Source: Allobosea sp. AAP35 (GTDB taxonomy: Bacteria > Pseudomonadota > Alphaproteobacteria > Rhizobiales > Beijerinckiaceae). Taken from it: DNA of 64,000 bases. The notes beneath the pieces were generated by a model. The model was given only the letters and a program-made list of their open reading frames with translations, was not told where the DNA came from and ran no database searches. Of the stretch, positions 28,538 to 37,082 are shown one piece after another. The stretch's first letter is position 1; every line of letters begins with the position of its first letter. The stretch covers positions 50,806 to 114,805 of the forward strand of contig NZ_LJHQ01000020.1 in the NCBI RefSeq assembly GCF_001295925.1, in the 5' to 3' direction. A program made the translations under genes and the position numbers.

Positions 28538-28945
28538 TCAGGGCTCGATCAGATGGATCAGGCGGGCGTAGCCGGTGCCAGCGAGCTTATGTGCAAAGCG
28601 CGCGTCACTCGTTGCCAACAGGGTGTCCCGGCTTTCGGCGAGGGCAAGGAAAACGCAGTCGGAGCATGGATGCGAAAGCTCCAGAGAAAGCTGGAAGGCC
28701 CTGGGCATCAAGGGGGCACTGTTCTCGATTTTCGGCAGCGACCGCTCGGCCAGTTCGTAGGCCGCGCGTGCATATGTCTCGGACAAATCCCGTCGTCGAA
28801 CGGCCTTCGTCAGCGCGCCGGCCATCTCGACGCGAATGATGTCGGGCGAACTGATATGCTCCGTCGCGAACAACAACGAGCGTGACGCGCTGCTGCGTGT
28901 TCCATCGACCACCGCATCGAAGAGGACACTGGTATCGATGATCAC
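28538..28945 (-). CDS. PIN-domain ribonuclease toxin (VapC/FitB-like)
   Basis: A 135-residue PIN-domain protein. The acidic residues Asp4 (MIIDTSV), Glu40, Asp96 and Asp114 form the expected metal-binding quartet of VapC-type RNases. The start codon overlaps the stop of the antitoxin gene (ATGA, 28942-28945), the normal order antitoxin-toxin. Its likely action is cleavage of tRNA or other RNA when the antitoxin is lost. The acyl-CoA dehydrogenase gene follows after 7 bp, an unusual coupling of a toxin to a metabolic gene. Confidence 0.87.
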   Translation of the reverse strand: MIIDTSVLFDAVVDGTRSSASRSLLFATEHISSPDIIRVEMAGALTKAVRRRDLSETYARAAYELAERSLPKIENSAPLMPRAFQLSLELSHPCSDCVFLALAESRDTLLATSDARFAHKLAGTGYARLIHLIEP

Positions 28946-29202
28946 GAGTGTTCGCCACCGACGGATGCCATCTCGTCCCGGACGTCACGGACGATATCGG
29001 CGCCCGACGCCGCAACCTTCGCGAAGCCATGCTCCCGCTCGAATTTTTCGAACAGGGCCTTTCGTTCGGCACCTGTCAGCGGAACGCCGCGGCTGAGCGC
29101 CAAGCTGGCTTCATGCTGCAGCGAGGTTCCGTTGATTTCGGCCTTGGTCCTCAGGCGCTGAAGGACCGCATCCTCGACATCGCGGATCAGAAGGTTGCTC
29201 AT
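28942..29202 (-). CDS. ribbon-helix-helix antitoxin (FitA/VapB-like)
   Basis: An 86-residue protein. The N-terminal MSNLLIRDVEDAVLQRLRTK segment followed by AEINGTSLQHEASLAL is the ribbon-helix-helix DNA-binding fold of FitA-type antitoxins. The C-terminal half (about 45-86) is charged and would wrap the PIN toxin. A Shine-Dalgarno (AAGAGGA) precedes ATG 29202. The toxin gene overlaps its stop. A palindrome at 29219-29232 lies in the promoter region and is a probable operator for autoregulation by the complex. Confidence 0.85.
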   Translation of the reverse strand: MSNLLIRDVEDAVLQRLRTKAEINGTSLQHEASLALSRGVPLTGAERKALFEKFEREHGFAKVAASGADIVRDVRDEMASVGGEHS

Positions 29203-29218
29203 CGGAAAATCCTCTTGA

Positions 29219-29232
29219 TATCAATTATGATA
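29219..29232. promoter_or_regulatory. palindromic operator candidate of the toxin-antitoxin pair
   Basis: TATCAATTATGATA has perfect 5-bp arms (TATCA/TGATA) in an AT-rich stretch 17-30 bp upstream of the antitoxin start. Toxin-antitoxin complexes with ribbon-helix-helix antitoxins normally bind such palindromes to repress their own promoter. Confidence 0.5.
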
Positions 29233-29299
29233 GCATTGCTGTGGGCTGGCCTCAATAGAGCAGGTTTGGGTCGAAAATCCTTCGGCGAATGCAATGAAG

Positions 29300-29878
29300 T
29301 TAGGGCTGCCGCTCCCGACGGCCGGGCGTGATCGGTGCCGCTGGCGCCTTCCGGCGTTCCGGGAAGGCTCCGTCGAACTGGGTGGCGCGCGCCCTGTGCG
29401 GCGAGCGCGGCGAATCGATTGCGACGAAATCCTCCGGTGTCGCGGCCTCGAAGGGCTTTCCAACGAAGACCAGCGGACCGCGATCGGTCACGACGACATC
29501 GCCATAGGACAGGCCGCCGGCATTGGTGAAGGTCTCGACGGTCACCGGCGGCGGCGGTGGCGGCGGCAGGCTCGCTTCGAGCGCCCGCCGCTGCCGGTTT
29601 TCCTCGATCACCTGCCGAACGCGCTCGCGATTGAGACGGCGCGTCTCCTCGATCCGGCTTTGCCGAAACACCCGGCAATGGGCCTGCTGATCTTCATCGA
29701 GCACCAGCTCTTCGTCGGGCTCGGCGTCGCAGATCGCGTCGCTGGCCGACGTGGAGAGTTGCGGCGACCCGGGCTCCATCACGATCCGGTCCGGCGACAC
29801 GGTCACCTGTGCCCCGGCAGTCATCGCGGCACAGAAAAGGCCGAGCGAGGAGGCGATGATGCGCAGCGCCCGCTTCAT
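29300..29878 (-). CDS. exported protein of unknown function
   Basis: A 192-residue protein with a signal peptide (MKRALRIIASSLGLFCAAMT, cleavage near AGAQ). The mature part has an acidic segment with two cysteines (about 50 and 68), an Arg/Glu-rich helix (about 73-100), a run of seven prolines and a C-terminal segment YGDVVVTDRGPLVFVGKPF. The last motif resembles GDIVVTASGVMVFQGG in the exported protein at 36458-36985, suggesting a shared small domain. It lies between the toxin-antitoxin pair and mmsA on the same strand. No function is known to me. Confidence 0.7.
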   Translation of the reverse strand: MKRALRIIASSLGLFCAAMTAGAQVTVSPDRIVMEPGSPQLSTSASDAICDAEPDEELVLDEDQQAHCRVFRQSRIEETRRLNRERVRQVIEENRQRRALEASLPPPPPPPVTVETFTNAGGLSYGDVVVTDRGPLVFVGKPFEAATPEDFVAIDSPRSPHRARATQFDGAFPERRKAPAAPITPGRRERQP

Positions 29879-29900
29879 GCCATCCCCGCCGCCCTTGGCC

Positions 29901-31397
29901 TCAGCTCATCGTCGGGATGACGAAGCTCGCTCCGTCCTTGATACCGCTCGGCCAGCGCGCCGTCACCGTCTTGGTCTTGGTATAGAACCGGATCGAGTCG
30001 GGGCCATGCTGGTTGAGATCGCCGAAGGAGGAGCGCTTCCAGCCGCCGAAGGTGTAATAGGCCAGCGGCACGGGGATCGGCACATTGATGCCGACCATGC
30101 CGACCTGAACCTTCGAGGCGAAGTCGCGCGCCGCATCGCCGTCGCGGGTGAAGATCGCGGTGCCGTTGCCGTATTCATGGTCGTTGGTGAGTTTAAGCGC
30201 CTCGTCATAGGTCTCTGCGCGAACGACGGAGAGGACCGGCCCGAAGATCTCCTCCTTGTAGATGCGCATGTCCTTGGTGACGTTGTCGAACAGGCAGCCG
30301 CCGACATAAAAGCCGTTCTCGTAGCCCTGCATCTTGAAGTCGCGCCCGTCGACGACGAGCGAGGCGCCTTCCTGGACGCCGACCTCGATATAGGAGCGGA
30401 TTTTCTCTTCAGCCTGCTTGGTGACGACCGGGCCGTAATCGGCGCTGGCGTCGGTCGAGGGGCCGATCTTCAGGGCCTCGACGCGGGGAATCAGGCGCTT
30501 GACCAACTCGTCGGCGGTGGCCTTGCCGACGGGGACCGCGACCGAGATCGCCATGCAGCGCTCGCCCGCCGAGCCGTAGCCGGCACCGATCAGCGCATCG
30601 ACCGCCTGGTCCATGTCGGCGTCGGGCATGATCACCATGTGGTTCTTGGCGCCGCCGAAGCACTGCACGCGCTTCCCATTGGCGCAGCCCCGGGCGTAGA
30701 TGTACTCGGCGATCGGGGTCGAGCCGACGAAGCCGATCGCCTTGATGTCGGGATCGTCCAGAATGGCGTCGACGGCTTCCTTGTCGCCATTGACGACGTT
30801 GAGGATGCCGGGAGGCCCGCCCGCCTCGATGAAGAGCTCGGCCAGCCGCATCGGCACGCCCGGGTCGCGCTCGGAGGGCTTCAGGATGAAGGCGTTGCCG
30901 CAGGCGATCGCGGGGCCGAGCTTCCAGAGCGGGATCATCGCCGGAAAGTTGAACGGCGTGATGCCGGCGACGACGCCGAGTGCCTGGCGCAGCGAATAGA
31001 TGTCGATGCCCGGGCCGGCGCCGTCGGTGAACTCGCCCTTCATCAGGTTCGGCACGCCGAGCGAGAATTCGACCACCTCGACCCCGCGCTGGATGTCGCC
31101 CTTGGCGTCGGGAATGGTCTTGCCGTGCTCGCGGGCGAGGAGTTCGGCGAGTTCGTCATTGTTCTGCGCGATCAGGTCGAGGAATTTCATCAGCACGCGC
31201 GCGCGGCGTTGCGGGTTGACGGCGGCCCATTTCGGCTGCGCCTCGGCGGCGTTCTCGACGGCGGCGCGCATCTCGGCCGGAGAGGCGAGCGCGACCTTGC
31301 CGATGATCGTGCCATCCATCGGCTGGTAGATGTCAGCGGTGCGACCAGACGTGCCGGCGACGTGCTTGCCGCCGATGAAATGCCCAACCTGACGCAT
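29901..31397 (-). CDS. mmsA: CoA-acylating methylmalonate-semialdehyde dehydrogenase
   Basis: A 498-residue aldehyde dehydrogenase converting methylmalonate semialdehyde and CoA to propionyl-CoA, NADH and CO2 in valine degradation. It starts MRQVGHFIGGKHVAGTSGRT. TPFNFPAMIPLWKLGPAIACG is the MmsA-type NAD-binding region, and GSAGERCMAISVAV contains the catalytic Cys with the Arg typical of MmsA. QCFGGAKNHMVIMPDADMDQ is also diagnostic. It is divergent from a LysR-type regulator at 31548, with an inverted repeat in between, and works with mmsB and the acyl-CoA dehydrogenase on the same strand. Confidence 0.96.
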   Translation of the reverse strand: MRQVGHFIGGKHVAGTSGRTADIYQPMDGTIIGKVALASPAEMRAAVENAAEAQPKWAAVNPQRRARVLMKFLDLIAQNNDELAELLAREHGKTIPDAKGDIQRGVEVVEFSLGVPNLMKGEFTDGAGPGIDIYSLRQALGVVAGITPFNFPAMIPLWKLGPAIACGNAFILKPSERDPGVPMRLAELFIEAGGPPGILNVVNGDKEAVDAILDDPDIKAIGFVGSTPIAEYIYARGCANGKRVQCFGGAKNHMVIMPDADMDQAVDALIGAGYGSAGERCMAISVAVPVGKATADELVKRLIPRVEALKIGPSTDASADYGPVVTKQAEEKIRSYIEVGVQEGASLVVDGRDFKMQGYENGFYVGGCLFDNVTKDMRIYKEEIFGPVLSVVRAETYDEALKLTNDHEYGNGTAIFTRDGDAARDFASKVQVGMVGINVPIPVPLAYYTFGGWKRSSFGDLNQHGPDSIRFYTKTKTVTARWPSGIKDGASFVIPTMS

Positions 31398-31457
31398 CGC
31401 GCTCTCCTACGAATGGTGATGTCTCGAAACCTGCCTCTCCCCTACCATTCTCGTTTG

Positions 31458-31494
31458 CGCACGGCTATAGCGACCTTGGGTTGGGCGCCGTGCG
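31458..31494. promoter_or_regulatory. inverted repeat in the mmsA-lysR divergent promoter
   Basis: CGCACGGC (31458-31465) and GCCGTGCG (31487-31494) are perfect 8-bp complements with a 21-bp spacer. Located between mmsA and its divergent LysR gene, it is a candidate regulatory site, although the long spacer is unlike the usual T-N11-A box. Confidence 0.4.
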
Positions 31495-31547
31495 AAAAAG
31501 CAAATATCGTTCGACGCAAGCAGCGGCGAACGAAAGCAGGAGGGGCG

Positions 31548-32480
31548 GTGGCGGTGGAGCGGTTCGACTGGGACGATCTCCGGTTCTTCCTGGCGGTCGC
31601 ACGCTCGGGCCGGCTGACGGCTGCCGCGCGACGTCTAGGTGCCGATCATGCCACCGTCTCTCGGCGCATCACCTCGCTGGAAGAATCGCTCAAGGCCAAG
31701 CTGTTCGAACGCCGGCCGCAGGGCTACACGCTGACCGCCCATGGCGAGCGGCTGCTGGCCCGGGCCGAGAGCATGGAAACCGACGCACTCGCCATCCAGA
31801 GTGACATTGGCGGCGCCGACATGGCGCTGGCCGGCACGGTCAGGATCGGCGCGCCCGACGGCTTCGGTACCGTTTTCCTCGCGCCGCGATTGGCCAGTCT
31901 CGGCAGCGCCTATCCCGGCCTCGAGATCCAGCTTATTGCCATGCCGCGCCTGCTCTCGCTGTCGAAGCGCGAGGCCGATGTCGCGATCACGCTCGCCCCG
32001 CCCAAGGAGGGCAAGGTCGTTGCCCGGAAGCTCTCGGACTATCGGCTCGGTCTCTACGCGACGCAGGCCTATCTCGACGCGATGCCGAAGGTCGAAAAGC
32101 CGGAGGATCTCTTCGCCCACCGCATCGTCGGCTATATCGACGACCTGATCTTCACGCCTGAGCTCGACTATCTCGACGAGGTCGCCAAGGGCCTGCGCGC
32201 CCAGGTGCAGAGTTCGAGCGTCCTGGCGCAGATGAACGCAGTCGTCGGCGGCGCTGGCATCGGCGTGATCCACCATTTCATGGCGCAAGGCGAGCCACGC
32301 CTTGTCCCGGTCCTGCCCGAGAGCGTCTCGATCACGCGCTCGTTCTGGTTGCTGGTCCATGCCGATCTGAAGGACGTCGCCCGCGTCCGCGCCATCGTCG
32401 ATTTCGTCGTGCGCGAAGCGAAAGCCAGCCGTGCCCTGCTGATGGGTGAAAGCCGGGTAGGGGCCAGCGAGGCCAACTAG
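31548..32480 (+). CDS. LysR-type transcriptional regulator next to mmsA
   Basis: A 310-residue LysR-family protein. The N-terminal winged helix reads FDWDDLRFFLAVARSGRLTA followed by AARRLGADHATVSRRITSLE, and the effector-binding domain spans about 90-295. Start GTG 31548 has AGGAGGGG upstream; a second in-frame GTG at 31554 is also possible. The gene is transcribed away from mmsA, the standard arrangement for a LysR regulator and its target, so control of valine catabolism is likely but unproven. A much longer open frame upstream (antisense to mmsA) is rejected. Confidence 0.9.
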   Translation: MAVERFDWDDLRFFLAVARSGRLTAAARRLGADHATVSRRITSLEESLKAKLFERRPQGYTLTAHGERLLARAESMETDALAIQSDIGGADMALAGTVRIGAPDGFGTVFLAPRLASLGSAYPGLEIQLIAMPRLLSLSKREADVAITLAPPKEGKVVARKLSDYRLGLYATQAYLDAMPKVEKPEDLFAHRIVGYIDDLIFTPELDYLDEVAKGLRAQVQSSSVLAQMNAVVGGAGIGVIHHFMAQGEPRLVPVLPESVSITRSFWLLVHADLKDVARVRAIVDFVVREAKASRALLMGESRVGASEAN

Positions 32481-32496
32481 CCCGTCCGCGAGACGC

Positions 32497-34239
32497 TCAG
32501 ATTCGCCAGGGCAGGACGTTGGGCGGCAGCCGCCGTGCCAGCCTGTCTAGCGCCAGCATGGCGATCAGAATCACAGCTGACGCGCTGATGGCGACCGCCG
32601 CTGCCTCGCCCGCAAGCCCGGCTTCCTTCAGCGAGAACAGCACGACGCCGAGCGTCTCGGTGCCCGACGACCAGAGCAGCGCCGAGACGGTCAACTCGTT
32701 GAACGCGACAAGGAAGACCATCAGCGCGCTCACCGTCGCGGCCGGCGCCAGAATCGGCGCCACGATGAAACGCAGCATCTGCCAGAGCGTCACGCCGTCG
32801 AGCTTCGCCGCCTCCTCGTGATGCGCCTCGATCTGCGCCATCGCGGCGACGGGCGCCTTCAACGCCAGCGGCAGGAACCGCGCGAGATAGGCGAACAGGA
32901 TGATGAAGGGCGTGGCGTAGATGCTGATGCCCAGCAGCGGCAGCGGTTTCAGGAACATGAGGATGCAGGCGATCGCCAGCACGACGCCCGGCAAGGCATA
33001 GGGCAGTTCGATGACCACCTCGACGACGCGTCGCAACCGCCCCATCCGCCGTTCCAGCGCATAGGCGAAGGCGATCGAGAGCAGAGCCAGGATCAGCGCG
33101 GCGCTGCCGGCGAACAGGAAGGAGTTGCGGAAGGCCCGGATCGTCACATCCTGGCGCAGCAGAACCTCGGCGAATTTGTCGAAGGTCAGGCTTTGCCAGT
33201 TCAGTGCGACGCCGAGCGCCGGAGTCAGCGCCTCGCCGAGCAAGGCGAGGAAGGGCAGGCCGAGCTTGATCAGCAACAGAAGAACAAGACCGCCCGTGAC
33301 CAAGGGCCGCGCCCGTCCGAGCTCCCAGAACGGCTGAAGCGGCCGCTCAATCTCGACCTTGCCGCCCGCTCGCCGCGTCGCCAGCATCCCGGCTGCGATG
33401 CCAAGTCCCGCCACGAGCGCCACGAGGATCGACAGTGCCGCGGCATCGGGGAGTCCGGCTGGTCCGAAGCTCGACAGCCGGCGGTAGATCAGCGTCGGCA
33501 GGGTCAGATAGTTCACCGGCAGGCCGAGCAGCGCCGGAATCCCGAAATTTCCGACGCCCGCGACGAAGGCGAGCAGCGAGGCTGCGATGATCTGCGGCCG
33601 CAGCACGGGCAGCAGGATGCGGGCAACGATGCTGCGCGGCCCCGCGCCCTCCATCTGCGCGGCTTCGATCAGCGAATGCGGCACGCTGCGCAGGCCGGTC
33701 CAGAGCGTGATTGCCACCAGCGGCGCGTGATGCAGCGCCATCACCAGCGCGATGCCCCCGCGCCCCAGCAGCGGATTGGGCGTTCCGGGCGCCGGCGACA
33801 GGCCGAGCAGCGAGAGGATCGGCGAATGGGGCGCAAACAGGCTCAAAAACGCCAGCGCCGCGACCTGCGGCGCGATCATCATGGAGAAGACGAGCGCGAA
33901 TGCGATCGGCCGCTTGCCGCGCACATCGGTGACGCCGAGCAGGATCGCGGCCGTGCCGCCGATCAGCAGTGCGCCCAGTGCTGACAGCGCGGCGGTCTCG
34001 AGCGTGTGCAGCGTCGCGGTGACAGCCGCCCGGCTGCCGATCTCGGCCAGCGCCGCGTCGGGTGCAAACTGCCAGCCCGGCGCGAAGGCGGCCGCAGCCA
34101 GGCGCAGAAACGGCAGGCCGCCGAACAGGATCGCGCAGATCGTCACCAGCACCGGCAGGCCGAGGCCCGCCGGCAGGTTCAGGCCGCGCCAAAGGCGCGG
34201 CCTGGGTTCTTGCCAACCCGTCCGGGCCGCCAGTGTCAC
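32497..34239 (-). CDS. ABC importer permease, fused two-domain (FbpB type)
   Basis: A 580-residue integral membrane protein with about twelve helices in two homologous halves, as in FbpB/SfuB ferric permeases and ThiP. EAA-type loops occur in each half (SLIEAAQMEGAGPRSIVARIL and the corresponding EEAAKLDGVTLWQMLRFI). Its start overlaps the stop of the binding-protein gene (ATGA, 34236-34239). It is convergent with the LysR gene. No ATPase gene is found on either side, so the complex must use an ATPase from elsewhere. Substrate may be ferric iron, thiamine or 2-aminoethylphosphonate-like compounds. Confidence 0.9.
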   Translation of the reverse strand: MTLAARTGWQEPRPRLWRGLNLPAGLGLPVLVTICAILFGGLPFLRLAAAAFAPGWQFAPDAALAEIGSRAAVTATLHTLETAALSALGALLIGGTAAILLGVTDVRGKRPIAFALVFSMMIAPQVAALAFLSLFAPHSPILSLLGLSPAPGTPNPLLGRGGIALVMALHHAPLVAITLWTGLRSVPHSLIEAAQMEGAGPRSIVARILLPVLRPQIIAASLLAFVAGVGNFGIPALLGLPVNYLTLPTLIYRRLSSFGPAGLPDAAALSILVALVAGLGIAAGMLATRRAGGKVEIERPLQPFWELGRARPLVTGGLVLLLLIKLGLPFLALLGEALTPALGVALNWQSLTFDKFAEVLLRQDVTIRAFRNSFLFAGSAALILALLSIAFAYALERRMGRLRRVVEVVIELPYALPGVVLAIACILMFLKPLPLLGISIYATPFIILFAYLARFLPLALKAPVAAMAQIEAHHEEAAKLDGVTLWQMLRFIVAPILAPAATVSALMVFLVAFNELTVSALLWSSGTETLGVVLFSLKEAGLAGEAAAVAISASAVILIAMLALDRLARRLPPNVLPWRI

Positions 34240-35225
34240 TCGAAGATCGTGGTGAAGCGCTTGCGCGATGCGGCCTCGTCCGCCAGCGCCTTGGCGGCGT
34301 CGAACGGCATCAGCTTGATCGCGGTGCGGGCGGGGTAGCCGGCGGGCAGGGCGACCTCGGGATGGGCTGCGACATAGCCCTGCTTGAGCGCCAGCTCCTG
34401 GCCGTCCTTGGAGAGCAGGAAGTCGACGAAGGCCTTGGCGGCTTCCGGGTTCTTGCTGGTCTTCAGGATCGCGACCGGCTCGCTGACGGCCGAGACGCCC
34501 TCGCTCGGGAAGACGAACTCGACAGGCGCGCCCTTGGCCTTTTCGCGGATCGGCATGAAATCGACGATCATGCCGTAGAGCTTCTCGCCGGTGGCGACCT
34601 GGCGCAGGATGTCGCCATTGGAGCCGGCGGCGAGCGCGCCATTGGCCTTCAGCGCCTCGTAGAAGGCCCAGCCGGTCGGCAGGTTGCTGCTCAGCGTGAT
34701 GGTGTGGATCATCGCGGCGCCGGAGTTCAGCGGGCTCGGCATCGCCAGCAGGTTCTTGACCTCGGGCTTGGTCAGATCGAGCCAGCTCGTCGGCTTCATC
34801 GCGGCCTTGGTGTTGTAGACGATGCCGGTGGTGATCAGCTTGGTCGCGAACCAGAACTTGGCCGGGTCGTGGATGCCGGCCGGATAGGCTGAGACCGGGG
34901 CCTTGTCATGCGCCAGCAGCCGGTCCTCCTTCTTCAGCCCTTCCATCGTCACGGCATCGGCGATCAGCAGCAGATCGGGCTGCGGCGCGCCGGCTTCGAA
35001 TTCGGCGCGCAGCTTGGCCATCACGCGCGGCGTTCCGTCGCGCACGAAGCTGATCTCGACCTTGGGGTACTTTGCCTTGAACGCATCGATCGTCTGCTGT
35101 GCGTCGGTGTTGGGTTGGCTCGTATAGAGGACGAGTTTGCCCTCCGCGGCCTGCGCCAGGCCGGCCGGCAGCAGTCCGGCGACGAGGCCGAGGGCGATGG
35201 CTGAAAACGACGCCTTGAAACGCAT
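34236..35225 (-). CDS. ABC importer periplasmic binding protein (iron/phosphonate type)
   Basis: A 329-residue SBP_bac_1-like protein. The signal peptide is MRFKASFSAIALGLVAGLLP with cleavage after AQAA. The mature protein starts GKLVLYTSQPNTDAQQTIDAF, typical of ferric-binding and 2-aminoethylphosphonate-binding proteins, and has GIVYNTKAAM and the SGAAM segment of the same family. The Tyr-Tyr pair used by FbpA for iron is not evident, so the substrate is open. The start is ATG 35225; the open frame to 35309 only adds non-signal sequence. The permease gene overlaps its stop. Confidence 0.88.
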   Translation of the reverse strand: MRFKASFSAIALGLVAGLLPAGLAQAAEGKLVLYTSQPNTDAQQTIDAFKAKYPKVEISFVRDGTPRVMAKLRAEFEAGAPQPDLLLIADAVTMEGLKKEDRLLAHDKAPVSAYPAGIHDPAKFWFATKLITTGIVYNTKAAMKPTSWLDLTKPEVKNLLAMPSPLNSGAAMIHTITLSSNLPTGWAFYEALKANGALAAGSNGDILRQVATGEKLYGMIVDFMPIREKAKGAPVEFVFPSEGVSAVSEPVAILKTSKNPEAAKAFVDFLLSKDGQELALKQGYVAAHPEVALPAGYPARTAIKLMPFDAAKALADEAASRKRFTTIFE

Positions 35226-35315
35226 GGTGCTCTCCTGTGCGGACGTCCCGGTCCGGGTCTGCGCTGGCGGTAGCCCCCGCATATGACATATCCATGAAGC
35301 CGGCGTCATGGTCGA

Positions 35316-35435
35316 TCAGGCCGTCGATGTCATGACGACGACAGCATCCGGGCCGATGGTGATCGCGACCGCAAGGCCGATCTGCCTCACGGCGGCTTGA
35401 CCCTGTCGGCCGGGCGCACCACGTTTCCTTCTCAT
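35316..35435 (-). pseudogene. possible remnant of an ABC ATPase C-terminus
   Basis: Upstream of the binding-protein gene the same strand holds a 39-codon frame ending [20 protein letters not shown] and a stop. The pattern GxAVxxxIxPDAVVV resembles the last strands of TOBE domains in PotA/FbpC-type ATPases, the one subunit missing from this importer. The frame is closed upstream by a TAG. Similarity is short and may be chance, so this is offered as a weak call only. Confidence 0.2.
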
Positions 35436-35462
35436 CGCCTACCCGCTCGCGACAGGACTGCC

Positions 35463-36422
35463 ATGACCGCCTCCAAGCTCGACCAGCTCCGCACGATGAC
35501 CACGGTGGTCGCCGACACCGGCGACATCGAAGCGGTCCGGCGTCTCAAGCCTGTCGATTGCACGACCAACCCGACGCTGATTCTCAAGGCCGTGGAGAAC
35601 CCGGCCTATGCCAGCCTGGTCGATGAGGCGATCGCCTGGGGCAAGAAGGCCGGCGCTGGCGATCATGACACCGTCCATGCGGTCTGCGACCGTCTCGCCG
35701 TCACCTTCGGCGCCGAACTCACCAAAATCGTGCCCGGCCGGGTTTCGACCGAGGTCGATGCCGATCTGTCCTTCGACACGCAGGCCACGATCGGCAAGGC
35801 ACGCACCCTCATCGCCGCCTACAAGGAGCGCGGCATCGAGAAGGACCGCATCCTCGTGAAGATCGCCTCGACCTGGGAGGGCATCCAGGCCGCCAAGGTG
35901 CTCCAGGCCGAGGGCATCGACTGCAACCTGACGCTCTTGTTTTCGCTGCCGCAGGCCGTCGCCTGCGCCGAGGCGAATGCGTTTCTGATTTCGCCCTTCG
36001 TCGGCCGCATCCTCGATTGGCATGTCAAGGCCGGTGGCGGTCCCTACACCCCCGAGACCGATCCCGGCGTCGTCTCGGTGCGCACGATCTACGCCTATTA
36101 CAAGACACATGGCATCAAGACGGTGGTGATGGGCGCTTCCTTCCGCAACACCGGCGAGATCGAGGCGCTGGCCGGCTGTGACCGTCTCACCATCGGGCCG
36201 AGCCTCCTCGACGAGCTTGCGGGCTCCACGGGTGATCTGCCCCGCAAGCTGAAGCCTGAATCAGCCGGCGAGGCGCCCGCGAAACTGACGCTGGACGAAA
36301 AAGCCTTCCGCTTCGCCATGAACGAAGACGCGATGGGCACGGAAAAACTCGCCGAGGGCATCCGCGGCTTCGTCAAGGACCTCAACGCCCTGCGCAAGCT
36401 GGTCGCCGCCCGGTTCGTCTGA
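35463..36422 (+). CDS. tal: transaldolase
   Basis: A 319-residue class I TalB-type enzyme of the non-oxidative pentose phosphate pathway. It transfers dihydroxyacetone between sugar phosphates. The N-terminal [20 protein letters not shown] and [12 protein letters not shown] are typical. [12 protein letters not shown] contains the Schiff-base Lys133 (Lys132 in E. coli TalB). [11 protein letters not shown] and [12 protein letters not shown] are also conserved. ATG 35463 is the family start; sequence upstream in frame is non-coding. It is convergent with the exported protein at 36458. Confidence 0.96.
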   Translation: MTASKLDQLRTMTTVVADTGDIEAVRRLKPVDCTTNPTLILKAVENPAYASLVDEAIAWGKKAGAGDHDTVHAVCDRLAVTFGAELTKIVPGRVSTEVDADLSFDTQATIGKARTLIAAYKERGIEKDRILVKIASTWEGIQAAKVLQAEGIDCNLTLLFSLPQAVACAEANAFLISPFVGRILDWHVKAGGGPYTPETDPGVVSVRTIYAYYKTHGIKTVVMGASFRNTGEIEALAGCDRLTIGPSLLDELAGSTGDLPRKLKPESAGEAPAKLTLDEKAFRFAMNEDAMGTEKLAEGIRGFVKDLNALRKLVAARFV

Positions 36423-36457
36423 CCGGTTCAGGCGCGGCTTGACCGGACGATCCGGTA

Positions 36458-36985
36458 TCAGCGCTTGGGCGCTGCTTCCGCCTGGACCGTGATGGTGCGC
36501 TTAGGGAGCGCGGAGGCCTGATCGAAGAAGCTGCGGCCGCCGGCTGCGGCCATCTCCAGCTGGTGCTTCCAACCCTTGGCATCCTTGCCGCCGCCCAGGG
36601 CGCTGAATTCGGCCCGCCGGTTCTCCTCCCGCCCGCGACCGCCCTGGAAGACCATGACGCCTGAGGCCGTGACGACGATGTCGCCGCGCCGCAGCGTCGG
36701 ATCCTTCAGATACCAGTCGGCATCGGTCGCAGGGTCGAGCTGGACCACCGGCGGCTTGGGCTTCGAGGACACCTCGGGCATGCGCTGGCGTGTGATCGGT
36801 GCCTGCACGGGGGCAGGCACGTCATATTCATAGATCGGCGTCGCTCGCAGGCGCTGGCCGCCGCCAAACAACGTGCGCGCCAGATCGTCGAACAAATTCG
36901 CCGCCTGTGCGCCGGGCGCACCCGCAAGCGCGAGCGCCGCCACCAGCCCCACCATCGTCATCTGCCGCATCGCCATCGCCGTCAT
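36458..36985 (-). CDS. exported protein of unknown function
   Basis: A 175-residue protein with a signal peptide (MRQMTMVGLVAALALAGAPG, cleavage near AQAA). The mature part has a YEYDVPAPVQAP segment, then VQLDPATDADWYLKDPTLRR followed by GDIVVTASGVMVFQGG, and an Arg/Glu-rich C-terminal half. The GD(I/V)VVT..G.(M/L)VF.G pattern recurs in the exported protein at 29300-29878. Three near N-terminal ATGs are in frame; the one at 36976 is best spaced from the AGAGG. No recognised family. Confidence 0.7.
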   Translation of the reverse strand: MTAMAMRQMTMVGLVAALALAGAPGAQAANLFDDLARTLFGGGQRLRATPIYEYDVPAPVQAPITRQRMPEVSSKPKPPVVQLDPATDADWYLKDPTLRRGDIVVTASGVMVFQGGRGREENRRAEFSALGGGKDAKGWKHQLEMAAAGGRSFFDQASALPKRTITVQAEAAPKR

Positions 36986-37082
36986 CCTCTGCCAACCGGC
37001 GGATCAACGAGGAATGGTCGCAAAAGGTTCAGTGCGGGTTCACCGACGCGGTTAAAATTTTTCGACGGCGCGAAAAAAGTGC

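Noticed and set aside
29751..31547. Very long open frame on the + strand running into the LysR gene
   Set aside because: It is the antisense of mmsA; only the part from GTG 31548 has LysR sequence and a Shine-Dalgarno. High GC content keeps antisense frames open.
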